DNA of 12,555 nt. Source: Syntrophaceae bacterium UBA6112. GTDB taxonomy: Bacteria > Desulfobacterota > Syntrophia > Syntrophales > UBA5619. The notes below the pieces were generated by a model. That model saw nothing but the letters and a program-made list of their open reading frames with translations. It was not told the origin of the DNA and ran no database searches. The stretch is taken from contig DIWG01000001.1 of assembly GCA_002423465.1 (NCBI GenBank), forward strand, positions 88,871 through 101,425. The letters are read 5' to 3'. Of this stretch, positions 1 through 7,115 are shown one piece after another. Every line of letters starts with the position of its first letter. Position 1 is the stretch's first letter. Made by a program: the position numbers and the translations under genes.

Positions 1-19
1 AGTCCCATCGCCCGCTCCA
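1..19 (+). tRNA. 3' end of a tRNA, probably tRNA-Gly (partial)
   Basis: The first 19 bases fit a tRNA 3' end in exact register. Bases 1-3 (AGT) match the end of a T-loop, 4-8 (CCCAT) the 3' strand of the T-stem, 9-15 (CGCCCGC) the 3' strand of the acceptor stem, 16 is a U discriminator base, and 17-19 are an encoded CCA. An acceptor 5' strand of GCGGGCG with U73 is typical of bacterial tRNA-Gly. The anticodon lies outside the window, so the isoacceptor cannot be told. The 5' part is missing because the window starts inside the gene. In Escherichia coli a tRNA gene (metY, tRNA-fMet) also precedes rimP; here the tRNA appears to be a different one. Confidence 0.72.
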
Positions 20-55
20 TTTTTATTTTTTGTCCATTCAGCCCTCGCGGGGAAG

Positions 56-77
56 AGGCGGGACGGTCCGCTTTTTT
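56..77 (+). terminator. Terminator-like hairpin after the tRNA
   Basis: Bases 58-62 (GCGGG) pair with 67-71 (TCCGC), including one G-U pair, around a four-base loop. A run of six T follows at 72-77. The stem can extend weakly into the T-run (56-57 with 72-73). This is a plausible intrinsic terminator for the upstream tRNA transcript. The stem is short, so the call is tentative. It could instead be a first hairpin in the rimP leader. Confidence 0.4.
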
Positions 78-136
78 CCTTGCAATCGGTCTGCTTGTGT
101 GTTAGGGAACACCAAAATCATCGGCGGGTTTTGATG

Positions 137-162
137 AGTGGGCGTAAGCCCACTTTTTTTTT
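137..162 (+). terminator. rimP leader attenuator (intrinsic terminator)
   Basis: A perfect 7-bp stem, AGTGGGC (137-143) with GCCCACT (148-154), is closed by a GTAA tetraloop of the GNRA type. It runs straight into nine T (154-162, the first T being paired). It ends about 20 bases before the rimP start, so RNA polymerase meets a strong terminator immediately before the operon. A terminator-like hairpin at this position is a known theme: Rfam has a 'rimP leader' family found by searches for premature terminators. I infer partial termination or attenuation that sets read-through into the rimP-nusA-infB operon. I saw no strong competing antiterminator upstream; only a 5-bp TCATC/GATGA pairing (118-122 with 133-137) touches the stem base. 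Confidence 0.68.
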
Positions 163-181
163 CCAAGGACAGGCTGCTTGT

Positions 182-649
182 ATGCAAAAACTTGAGGAGC
201 AGATTCGACAACTGGCGGAACCGCTTGTTTCGTTCGAAGGGATGGAACTGGTTCTGGTGGAATGTCTGAAGATGCCGTCGCGTTGGCTGGTGCGGATTTA
301 CATGGATCGCGAAGGAGGCGTTACCGTGGACGATTGCGCCCGGATCAGCAACCAGTTGGGAGATCTGCTCGACGTCAACGACGTTCCCCCCGGTCCCTAC
401 ACCCTGGAAGTTTCTTCTCCCGGTCTCGACCGGCCTCTGGACCGCGACAAGGATTTTCTGAAATACCGCGGTTCCCGGGTCCGGCTCCGGCTGGCGGAAA
501 AGATCGAGGGGCGGCGCAATTTCTGCGCCGATCTGCTCGATTATGAGGACGGTAGCGGCGGGAAGGTCCTCGTGGTGCAGGCGAACGGGAAGACCTTCCG
601 GATTCCCCGGAAGGCGGTGGTCAAGGCCAATCTCGAATATGAAATATAG
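182..649 (+). CDS. rimP: Ribosome maturation factor RimP
   Basis: RimP is a cytoplasmic protein needed for late maturation of the 30S subunit. The 155-residue product has the usual family length. Its family signature is clear: a GPYTLEVSSPGLDRPL segment at about residues 71-86 closes the N-terminal domain, and the C-terminal Sm-like domain follows (about 87-155, with IPRKAVVKANLEYEI at the end). The frame stays open upstream to a TTG at 80, but that extension would translate the terminator hairpin at 137-162 and has no family counterpart. I therefore use ATG 182, preceded by AAGGAC (165-170, 11 bases away, a modest ribosome binding site). It is the first gene of the nusA-infB operon, as in most bacteria. 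The stop codon lies 54 bases before nusA. Confidence 0.95.
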   Translation: MQKLEEQIRQLAEPLVSFEGMELVLVECLKMPSRWLVRIYMDREGGVTVDDCARISNQLGDLLDVNDVPPGPYTLEVSSPGLDRPLDRDKDFLKYRGSRVRLRLAEKIEGRRNFCADLLDYEDGSGGKVLVVQANGKTFRIPRKAVVKANLEYEI

Positions 650-652
650 AGG

Positions 653-677
653 ACGCCCCGGGTATTCACCCCGGCGT
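653..677 (+). other. Intergenic hairpin between rimP and nusA
   Basis: ACGCC (653-657) pairs with GGCGT (673-677). After a two-base C bulge, GGG (660-662) pairs with CCC (670-672) around a 7-base loop. No T-run follows, so it is not an intrinsic terminator. It sits 15 bases before the nusA ribosome binding site and could be an RNA-processing or stabilising stem. That role is inference. Confidence 0.4.
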
Positions 678-703
678 TGATTGAATAATTACGGAGGTTT
701 TAC

Positions 704-1972
704 ATGTTTCCGGAACTGAAACGACTGATCGAACAGATGGGCAAGGATCGCGGCATCGACCGGGAGGTTATTATCAAGGCCCTGGAGGATGCGATGCTGA
801 CGGCGGCCCGCAAGAAGTTGGGAATCGACGTCGAATTGGAGGCCCATTACAACGAAGAGGTTGGCGAGATCGAGGTTTTCCAGTTCAAAACGGTGATGGA
901 GAAGGTTCTGGATCCGGGGAATCAGGTCTCCCTGACGGAGGCGAGACGCTCCCTGGATGAGGAGGCGGAGCCGGGAGACAGCCTGGGGATCAAGATCGAA
1001 ACCAGCACCTTCGGCCGAATCGCCGTTCAGACCGCCAAGCAGATCATCATCCAGCGGGTGAAGGATGCGGAGCGGGATAACATCTACGAGGAGTATCACA
1101 CCAAAAAAGGGGAGCTGTCCAACGGTTTTGTGCAGCGGTTCGAAGGCGGGAACATCATTGTGAACCTGGGACGCGCCGAAGGGATCATCCCCGTTTCGGA
1201 ACAGATCTTCAAGGAATCCTACAAGCGGGGAGAGCGGATCCGGGCCTTTGTCTATGATGTCAAGAAGATCACGAAGGGGCCGCAGATCATCCTCTCCCGG
1301 ACGCATCCCGGTTTTCTCAAGGCGCTCTTTGATGTAGAGGTCCCCGAAATTTCGGAGGGGTTGATCGAGATCGTCAATGTGTCGCGGGAACCGGGGAAGC
1401 GTTCCAAGATCTCCGTCCGAAGCCGGGACAAGGATATCGATCCGGTCGGCGCCTGTGTCGGCATGCGGGGGACGCGCGTCCAGAGCGTGGTTCAGGAACT
1501 CCGGGGCGAGAAAATCGATATCGTTCCCTATTCGGAAGATCAGGCCAAGTATGTCTGCAGCGCCCTCTCCCCGGCAAAGGTGAACCGGGTTTTCGTCGAC
1601 GAAGAGAACCGGGCGATGGAGGTGATCGTCCCCGATGATCAGCTCTCCCTGGCCATCGGGAAAAACGGGCAGAATGTAAGACTGGCCGTGAAATTGACCG
1701 GCTGGAAGATCGATGTCAAGAGCGAATCGACGGCCGCCGCAAAGGCGGACGAGGGATTCAAGGCTCTCATGAGAATCCCGGGAATCGGCGAGGCCACCGC
1801 GGATCGGCTCTTTAAGGCGGGGCTGAAGAGCATGGCCATGCTGGCGGCGGCCGATTCCGAACAACTGGCGGCGATTCCGGGCGTGGGCGAGAAAACCGCT
1901 ACGATCTGGATCGAGGAGGCGGGAAAGATGATCGACCAGGAGGTCGGCGGGCAGAAGGTTGTTCCGGCTTAG
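704..1972 (+). CDS. nusA: Transcription termination/antitermination factor NusA
   Basis: NusA binds RNA polymerase and nascent RNA, and modulates pausing, intrinsic termination and antitermination. The 422-residue product shows the family order: an N-terminal RNA-polymerase-binding domain (about 1-125), an S1 domain (about 137-200), and two KH domains. Conserved loops are GACVGMRG in KH1 (249-256) and LAIGKNGQNVRLA in KH2 (316-328). A helix-hairpin-helix region (about 350-410) follows, with paired IPGIGEATA and IPGVGEKTA motifs. E. coli NusA is 495 residues with two C-terminal acidic repeats. This protein has room for one such module, so it is intermediate between E. coli and the shorter Gram-positive form. 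ATG 704 has a strong GGAGG at 693-697. infB starts about 40 bases downstream with no ylxR or L7Ae-like gene between, unlike Bacillus. Confidence 0.97.
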   Translation: MFPELKRLIEQMGKDRGIDREVIIKALEDAMLTAARKKLGIDVELEAHYNEEVGEIEVFQFKTVMEKVLDPGNQVSLTEARRSLDEEAEPGDSLGIKIETSTFGRIAVQTAKQIIIQRVKDAERDNIYEEYHTKKGELSNGFVQRFEGGNIIVNLGRAEGIIPVSEQIFKESYKRGERIRAFVYDVKKITKGPQIILSRTHPGFLKALFDVEVPEISEGLIEIVNVSREPGKRSKISVRSRDKDIDPVGACVGMRGTRVQSVVQELRGEKIDIVPYSEDQAKYVCSALSPAKVNRVFVDEENRAMEVIVPDDQLSLAIGKNGQNVRLAVKLTGWKIDVKSESTAAAKADEGFKALMRIPGIGEATADRLFKAGLKSMAMLAAADSEQLAAIPGVGEKTATIWIEEAGKMIDQEVGGQKVVPA

Positions 1973-1975
1973 AAT

Positions 1976-1994
1976 ATCCAATGTGAATTTGGAT
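1976..1994 (+). other. Small hairpin abutting the infB ribosome binding site
   Basis: ATCCAA (1976-1981) pairs perfectly with TTGGAT (1989-1994) around a 7-base loop. The very next base begins the infB Shine-Dalgarno sequence. It has no T-run. It could modulate or insulate infB translation, but at 6 bp and AT-rich it may be fortuitous. Confidence 0.3.
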
Positions 1995-2001
1995 GGGGGA
2001 G
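1995..2001 (+). promoter_or_regulatory. infB ribosome binding site, decides the start
   Basis: GGGGGAG at 1995-2001 lies 10 bases before ATG 2012, a workable spacing. The in-frame TTG codons at 2003 and 2006 are only 1 and 4 bases away, too close to be used with it. This favours ATG 2012. Confidence 0.6.
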
Positions 2002-2011
2002 ATTGTTGGGC

Positions 2012-4795
2012 ATGTCGAAAAAAAGAGTATACGAGCTGGCCAAAGAGATGGGACTGGAAAACAGGGAGCTGATTGCACGCTTGGAAAAAATCGGCATAGC
2101 CGTCAAATCCCACTCGAGCACGCTCGAAGACGGCGACCTGGAGAGGATTCAGGTGGAGCTGCTTGCTCCGGAAGCCCGTGAGGTGGTTGAAAAGAGGATC
2201 AAATCCACGGTCATCCGACGGAGGGCGATCCGTACGCCGCTGGATGAGATTCCCGCGGAGGAGGGCGCCGCCCCGCCGGAGACGAAAGAGGAACCTCCCA
2301 TCGACGCGACGCCGCCCACAGCGGCGGCTCCTGCGGAACCGGTTCCCCAGATTCCTCCCAAGGAAGCCCCGGTGAGAACATCCATCTACCGGGAATCGCC
2401 GGTCGGCGGCGCCGTTCCCAGACCCGTGGCGCCCCCGGTTCCTCCGAAGAAGCCGGCGGCGGCCAAGGTTCCCGTCTCGGAGCCGGCGGCCGCAGAGGCG
2501 GCGCCCAAACCGGCGACCGTTCCCGTGGAGCCGGAATCGAAGCCGGCGATGGTCCAACCGGAAACCCCGGCGGCGGAGAAGAAGGAAGAGCCCGCCATAA
2601 AACCGGTTTCCGAAACCCAGAAGATCCCGGAGCCGGAGAGGAAGCCTCTGTCCGTCCAAACCCCGTCATCCCGCGAAGTCAAACGCCCGCCCGCGGTACA
2701 GGATCGAGGACCGCAGGCGCCTCCGGAGGGTCGAAAAGATTTTCCCCGCAGACCGGAAATGAAGATCGTCAAGGATATCGGCGCCGTTCCTCCTCCTTCC
2801 CGGGCGGAGAAGTCCGGCCGGCAGCCGGAGGCGGAAAAACCGAGAAAGAAGGGGGTAAAACCGCCCGTTGAAGTTCTGATGGGGGAGACGGCGCCGCCGC
2901 GTAAAAAGGCCTTTATCAAGAAACTGGTCGACCGGAAGGGTCGGCAGATTGAGGTTGATCGCGAAGATCGCTCCGCAAGGTGGCGTGAAGAGAAAAAGGT
3001 TGCGCCGGTCAAGATGAAAAAGACCCAGATCACCACGCCGAAGGCGATCAAGCGGAGGATCCGGGTGGACGAGGCGATCAGCGTCGGGGAACTGGCCAAG
3101 CGGATGGGGACCAAGGCGTCGGATGTGATCAACAAGTTGATCGGCCTGGGGCTGATGGTGACCATCAACCAGGCGATCGATTTCGACACCGCCACGCTGA
3201 TTGCCGCCGATTTCGGATATCAGGTTGAATCCGCCCAGAGTGAAATGGACGAAACCCTCCATAGAACCGAAGATTCTCCGGAAAATCTGAAGCCCCGGGC
3301 GCCGGTCGTGACGATCATGGGTCACGTGGATCACGGCAAGACGTCGCTGCTGGACGCGATCCGGGAGACGAACGTGATCGACGGCGAGGCGGGCGGAATT
3401 ACCCAGGCGATCGGCGCCTATCATGTCCACCTCAAGGGGCGTGACATTGTCTTCCTCGATACGCCGGGTCATGAGGCCTTCACGGCCATGCGGGCCAGGG
3501 GGGCCCAGGTGACGGACATCGTTGTCCTGGTCGTCGCCGCCGACGACGGTGTCATGGGACAGACCGTGGAGGCGATCAACCATGCCCAGGTGGCCGGGGT
3601 TCCGATCATCGTGGCGATCAACAAAATCGACAAAGCGGGCGCCGATTCGGGGAAGATCCGCCAGGCCCTGACCGAATACAAACTCCTTTCGGAGGAGTGG
3701 GGCGGCGAGACGATCTTCTGCGAGGTCTCGGCGAAGAAGAAGCAGGGGATTGGAGAACTTCTGGAGATGATCCTGTTGCAGGCCGATGTCATGGAGCTTA
3801 AGGCGGATCCCGACCGGCCCGCCCGCGGCGTGATCATCGAAGCGAAGCTGGACCGGGGTCGGGGGCCGGTTGCGACCGTCCTCATCCAGGAAGGCACGCT
3901 GCACGAGGGGGACGCCTTTGTCTCCAAGACGGAATTCGGCCGGGTCCGGGCGATGATCAACGATCAGGGACGGCGGATCGGCGAGGCGGGACCGTCGATG
4001 CCGGTGGAGGTCATCGGCTTCTCGCGGGTTCCGCAAGCCAGCACCGAATTCATCTGCGTCGAGGACGAAAAAAAGGCCCGCAGCATTGGAGAATACTGGA
4101 TCCGGAAGGAGCGGGAGCGGGAGCTCTCCGCTTCTTCCAAGATCACCTTGGAACAGCTCTATCAGCGGATGAAGGAGGGAGTCAAGGAACTCAACGTCAT
4201 TCTCAAGGCCGATGTCCAGGGTTCCATCGAAGCCCTGATCGACGCCCTGAACAAGCTCTCCACGGAAGAAATCAAGCTGAAGATCATCCACAGCTCCACG
4301 GGGACGATCACGGAAACCGACGTCATGCTGGCGTCGGCCTCCGATGCGGTGATCATCGGCTTCAACGTCCGTCCCGACGCCCGCGTGACGGAGGTGGCCG
4401 AGCAGGAAGGGGTGGACATCAAACTCTATGATATCATCTACAATGTGATCGCCGACGTTCGGGCCGCCATGGAGGGCCTCCTCGATCCGATCTTCAAGGA
4501 GGTCGTTCAGGGACGCGCCGATGTCCGGGAGATCTTCCGCGTGCCCAAGGTAGGGGCCATCGCCGGGAGCTACGTCACGGACGGCAAGATCACCCGGTCG
4601 GCCGGACTTCGGCTGTTGCGGGAGGGCGTGGTCGTCTATGAGGGCCGAATCGCCTCCCTGCGGCGGTTCAAGGACGATGCGAAGGAGGTGGCCGCGGGGT
4701 TTGAGTGCGGTATCGGCATCGAGGGATTCAACGATATCCGGGTGGCGGATGTGATCGAGGCGTACGTGAAGGAACAGATCGAAAGAAAGCTGTAA
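2012..4795 (+). CDS. infB: Translation initiation factor IF-2
   Basis: IF2 is the GTPase that delivers fMet-tRNA to the 30S subunit and promotes 50S joining. The product is 927 residues. Residues 1 to about 50 form an IF2 N-terminal module (MSKKRVYELAKEMG). A long low-complexity Pro/Ala/Glu/Lys-rich linker (about 80-300) and a basic stretch follow. A second N-terminal-type module lies at about 350-406. The G domain is intact: GHVDHGKT (437-444), a GGITQ switch I, DTPGHE (from 483), NKID (from 537) and SAK (573-575). Domains II-IV follow to the C-terminal fMet-tRNA-binding domain. ATG 2012 is chosen over the TTG at 2003 because of the GGGGGAG at 1995-2001 and because family members begin with MSKKRVYEL-like sequence. 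rbfA follows after 5 bases, with no DUF503 gene between them. Confidence 0.97.
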   Translation: MSKKRVYELAKEMGLENRELIARLEKIGIAVKSHSSTLEDGDLERIQVELLAPEAREVVEKRIKSTVIRRRAIRTPLDEIPAEEGAAPPETKEEPPIDATPPTAAAPAEPVPQIPPKEAPVRTSIYRESPVGGAVPRPVAPPVPPKKPAAAKVPVSEPAAAEAAPKPATVPVEPESKPAMVQPETPAAEKKEEPAIKPVSETQKIPEPERKPLSVQTPSSREVKRPPAVQDRGPQAPPEGRKDFPRRPEMKIVKDIGAVPPPSRAEKSGRQPEAEKPRKKGVKPPVEVLMGETAPPRKKAFIKKLVDRKGRQIEVDREDRSARWREEKKVAPVKMKKTQITTPKAIKRRIRVDEAISVGELAKRMGTKASDVINKLIGLGLMVTINQAIDFDTATLIAADFGYQVESAQSEMDETLHRTEDSPENLKPRAPVVTIMGHVDHGKTSLLDAIRETNVIDGEAGGITQAIGAYHVHLKGRDIVFLDTPGHEAFTAMRARGAQVTDIVVLVVAADDGVMGQTVEAINHAQVAGVPIIVAINKIDKAGADSGKIRQALTEYKLLSEEWGGETIFCEVSAKKKQGIGELLEMILLQADVMELKADPDRPARGVIIEAKLDRGRGPVATVLIQEGTLHEGDAFVSKTEFGRVRAMINDQGRRIGEAGPSMPVEVIGFSRVPQASTEFICVEDEKKARSIGEYWIRKERERELSASSKITLEQLYQRMKEGVKELNVILKADVQGSIEALIDALNKLSTEEIKLKIIHSSTGTITETDVMLASASDAVIIGFNVRPDARVTEVAEQEGVDIKLYDIIYNVIADVRAAMEGLLDPIFKEVVQGRADVREIFRVPKVGAIAGSYVTDGKITRSAGLRLLREGVVVYEGRIASLRRFKDDAKEVAAGFECGIGIEGFNDIRVADVIEAYVKEQIERKL

Positions 4796-4800
4796 TCGAT

Positions 4801-5172
4801 ATGAATCGTTTCAAAAGGGCGGACCGTGTGGCCGACCTGATCAAAATGGAGATCTCCAATATCCTGCTCAAGCAGGTCCGGGACCCGCGGATCGGTCTGG
4901 TCACGATCACCGGCGTGAAGGTCACGGACGATCTGCGGACGGCGAGGGTCTTTTTCGTTGAATTGGGCAAGGATCAGTGCGGCGAGGAGGTCAAGGCCGG
5001 GCTTGGAAAGGCGACGGGGTTCCTGAGACGGGAGCTGGGCCGCAGGCTTCAGCTTCGCTCCGTTCCGGAGCTGTTGTTTGCCTACGACCCGTCTTTTGCC
5101 TATGGGAACCGGATCGAGCGGCTGATTTCGGAAATCCACCGGGAAGAGGAAGCGCATGCTCCGGAGGATTAG
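4801..5172 (+). CDS. rbfA: 30S ribosome-binding factor RbfA
   Basis: RbfA is a small KH-fold protein that binds the 30S subunit near the 5' end of 16S rRNA during late, cold-sensitive maturation. The 123-residue product has the usual length. It shows the family N-terminus (MNRFKRADRVADLIKMEIS), the conserved VRDPRIGLVTITGVKVTDDL core (about 37-56), and the helix with LGKATGFLRRELGRRLQLRSVPEL. ATG 4801 lies 5 bases after the infB stop with no clear Shine-Dalgarno sequence, suggesting translation by re-initiation after infB. The frame is open further upstream, but that part lies inside infB and is not family-like. The 3' end overlaps nrnA by 17 bases. Confidence 0.95.
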   Translation: MNRFKRADRVADLIKMEISNILLKQVRDPRIGLVTITGVKVTDDLRTARVFFVELGKDQCGEEVKAGLGKATGFLRRELGRRLQLRSVPELLFAYDPSFAYGNRIERLISEIHREEEAHAPED

Positions 5173-6118
5173 CGAACAGATCGGCCGACACGGGGTTTTT
5201 CTGATCACGGCCCATGAGCGGCCCGACGGCGACGCCGTCGGTTCCGAACTGGCTCTCTGCCATCTGCTGCGAAGCCTGGGAAAAGAGGCCGTCGTTTACA
5301 ATCAGGACCGGACGCCGGAGAATTACCTTTTTCTTCCCGGGAGCGACCGGATTGTCCATGAACTCCCCCCGCTCGATCCCTTTGATGCCGCCTTTATCCT
5401 GGATTGCAGCGAGCTGAATCGGATCGGGGAAAATGCGTCCCGGATCAGGATGATCCCGAACCTCATCAACATCGATCACCACGTCTCCAATGGGGGATTC
5501 TGCGACGTCCGGTTGATCGATCCGCAGGCGAGTTCGACGGGCGAACTGATCTTCCGGCTTGTCCGGGAGATGGACCTCGCGGTGACCGGTGAGATCGCGA
5601 CATGCCTCTATACGGCGATCCTGACGGATACGGGCGGATTTCGCTACAACAACACCAGACGGAACGCCCTGCTGGCCGCGGCGGACCTGGTGGACGGCGG
5701 CGCCGATCCCCAATGGATCTCGGAAAACATCTATGAAGCGGACCCGCCGGTCCGAATCCGGCTGCTGGCGGCGGTGCTCACCACACTGACCCTGGAAGAG
5801 GGGGGGCGGGTCGGCTCGCTGGTCGTGACGAGGAAGGCGCTCGCCGATGCCGGGGCGCTTTCGGAGCACACCGAGGGTTTTGTCGATCTGCCCCGGTCCA
5901 TCCGGGGGGTCGAGATCTCCATCCTGTACGGGGAGCTGCCGGATGGGCGTTTCAAGCTGAGCCTGCGCTCGAAAGGAAAGATCAACGTGGAGCGAGTGGC
6001 CCGCGCCTTCGGCGGCGGAGGCCATATCAATGCCGCCGGCTGCCGGATGGACGGTGATCTGTCGGAGATCCGCCGGCGTGTGATCGAGGCGATCCGGGCA
6101 TCCGCGGCAGAAGCATGA
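5156..6118 (+). CDS. nrnA: DHH/DHHA1 phosphoesterase, NrnA-like nanoRNase
   Basis: Members of this family hydrolyse short oligoribonucleotides (nanoRNA), and some also act on 3'-phosphoadenosine 5'-phosphate or cyclic dinucleotide products. The 320-residue protein has the metal-binding residues of the DHH domain: H20, D24 and D26 in AHERPDGDAVGS, D83 in ILDCSE, the DHH motif at 107-109, and D158 in LTDTGGF. The DHHA1 substrate-binding domain carries a glycine-rich AFGGGGHINAAGC at 284-296. No membrane or signalling domain is attached, so it is the stand-alone soluble type rather than GdpP. ATG 5156 has AGAGGA (5145-5150) 5 bases upstream. It overlaps rbfA by 17 bases and truB by 4. Its place between rbfA and truB matches the common bacterial arrangement. 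Substrate preference cannot be told from sequence alone. Confidence 0.92.
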   Translation: MLRRISEQIGRHGVFLITAHERPDGDAVGSELALCHLLRSLGKEAVVYNQDRTPENYLFLPGSDRIVHELPPLDPFDAAFILDCSELNRIGENASRIRMIPNLINIDHHVSNGGFCDVRLIDPQASSTGELIFRLVREMDLAVTGEIATCLYTAILTDTGGFRYNNTRRNALLAAADLVDGGADPQWISENIYEADPPVRIRLLAAVLTTLTLEEGGRVGSLVVTRKALADAGALSEHTEGFVDLPRSIRGVEISILYGELPDGRFKLSLRSKGKINVERVARAFGGGGHINAAGCRMDGDLSEIRRRVIEAIRASAAEA

Positions 6119-7047
6119 ACGGAGTCGTTGTCGTCGACAAGCCCTCGGGGCCGACATCCCGGGATGTCGTGGAGGAGGTCAAGCGGGCGCTCGGGGTGCG
6201 GAAGGCAGGCCATACGGGGACCCTGGATCCGCTGGCGACCGGCGTCCTTCCTGTCTGCGTCAACGAGGCGACGAAGCTGGTCCAGTTCCTGGCGCTCGAC
6301 AACAAGGAGTACCGGGCGACCCTTCGGTTGGGAGTTCGGACCGATACGCTCGATACGGAGGGCAGCGTCCTCAGCCGGGAGGAGCCCCGAGTGACCCGGG
6401 AGCAGGTGGAAGAGGCGCTCGCCGGTCTGAAAGGGAAGCGGGAGCAGGTTCCGCCCCGTTACTCGGCGGTGAAGGTCCGGGGAAAGGCCCTCTACAACTG
6501 GACGCGTCGGGGGATCGACGTCGAGGCGCCGGCGCGGGATGTGGAGATTTACGACATCCGGATCGAGGAGATCCTGCTCCCCGAGGTGACCTTTGCGGTC
6601 TCCTGTTCGAAGGGCACCTACATCCGCTCTCTCTGCGCGGAGGCGGGTGAGGCGCTGGGTTGCGGGGGCTGTATGTCGGCCCTGCGCCGGACGCGCAGCG
6701 GCCACTTCCGCGAGGAGACGGCCGTCGCGCTGGAGGGTTTGACGGGAGAGGAAAAGCGGGAGCGGTTGACGGCGAATCTGCTGCCGCCGACGGAAATTCT
6801 ACCCGATTTTGCCGTCATCGATGTGGATCCGCCGCTGGCGGAGATGTTGCGGAACGGCTATCAGCCGGAAGGAGAGGTTCTAACCCGTTATCATATTCCT
6901 TTTCTTGTCGCCGGAGATGTGATAAAGTTCACACTCCATGGCGATCATCTGGTGGCCGTCGCCCGGATGCTCTGCGCATCCGACGAACTGGCCTCTTCGG
7001 CAGGGAAGAGACAGGCGGTCAGGATTTTACGGGTATTGAACGATTGA
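6115..7047 (+). CDS. truB: tRNA pseudouridine-55 synthase TruB
   Basis: TruB converts U55 in the T-loop of tRNAs to pseudouridine and also acts as a tRNA folding chaperone. The 310-residue product begins MNGVVVVDKPSGPTS, a typical TruB start. It carries the motif AGHTGTLDPLATGVLPV (about 31-47) with the catalytic aspartate D38. Other family segments are a YSAVKVRGKALY block (about 118-129), the SCSKGTYIRSL strand-helix (about 163-173), and a PUA-like C-terminal region (about 240-305). The start overlaps the nrnA stop as ATGA, with no clear ribosome binding site of its own, so translational coupling to nrnA is likely. No anomaly was seen in length or motifs. Confidence 0.96.
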   Translation: MNGVVVVDKPSGPTSRDVVEEVKRALGVRKAGHTGTLDPLATGVLPVCVNEATKLVQFLALDNKEYRATLRLGVRTDTLDTEGSVLSREEPRVTREQVEEALAGLKGKREQVPPRYSAVKVRGKALYNWTRRGIDVEAPARDVEIYDIRIEEILLPEVTFAVSCSKGTYIRSLCAEAGEALGCGGCMSALRRTRSGHFREETAVALEGLTGEEKRERLTANLLPPTEILPDFAVIDVDPPLAEMLRNGYQPEGEVLTRYHIPFLVAGDVIKFTLHGDHLVAVARMLCASDELASSAGKRQAVRILRVLND

Positions 7048-7100
7048 GCGAGGAGTCAGAGGCCTCGATCTTTGCGCGATGGACATACGGATTGACATAA

Positions 7101-7106
7101 GGGAGG
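7101..7106 (+). promoter_or_regulatory. rpsO ribosome binding site, decides the start
   Basis: GGGAGG at 7101-7106 is directly followed by ATG 7107, leaving no spacer. The in-frame GTG at 7116 is 9 bases away, the usual optimum. The site therefore supports GTG 7116 as the start of S15. Confidence 0.65.
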
Positions 7107-7115
7107 ATGAGAGAA

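Noticed and set aside
689..2659. 656-codon open frame on the - strand across nusA and infB, with a second of 541 codons at 2666-4291
   Set aside because: Arg/Leu/Gly/Asp-rich translations with no recognisable domain, exactly opposite well-supported genes. GC-rich codon use makes TTA, CTA and TCA rare in the sense genes, which leaves antisense frames open.
4991..6157. 388-codon - strand frame opposite nrnA, and 324 codons at 5731-6705
   Set aside because: Shadow frames over genes with intact catalytic motifs; the translations are low in domain-like structure and rich in Arg, Pro and Asp.
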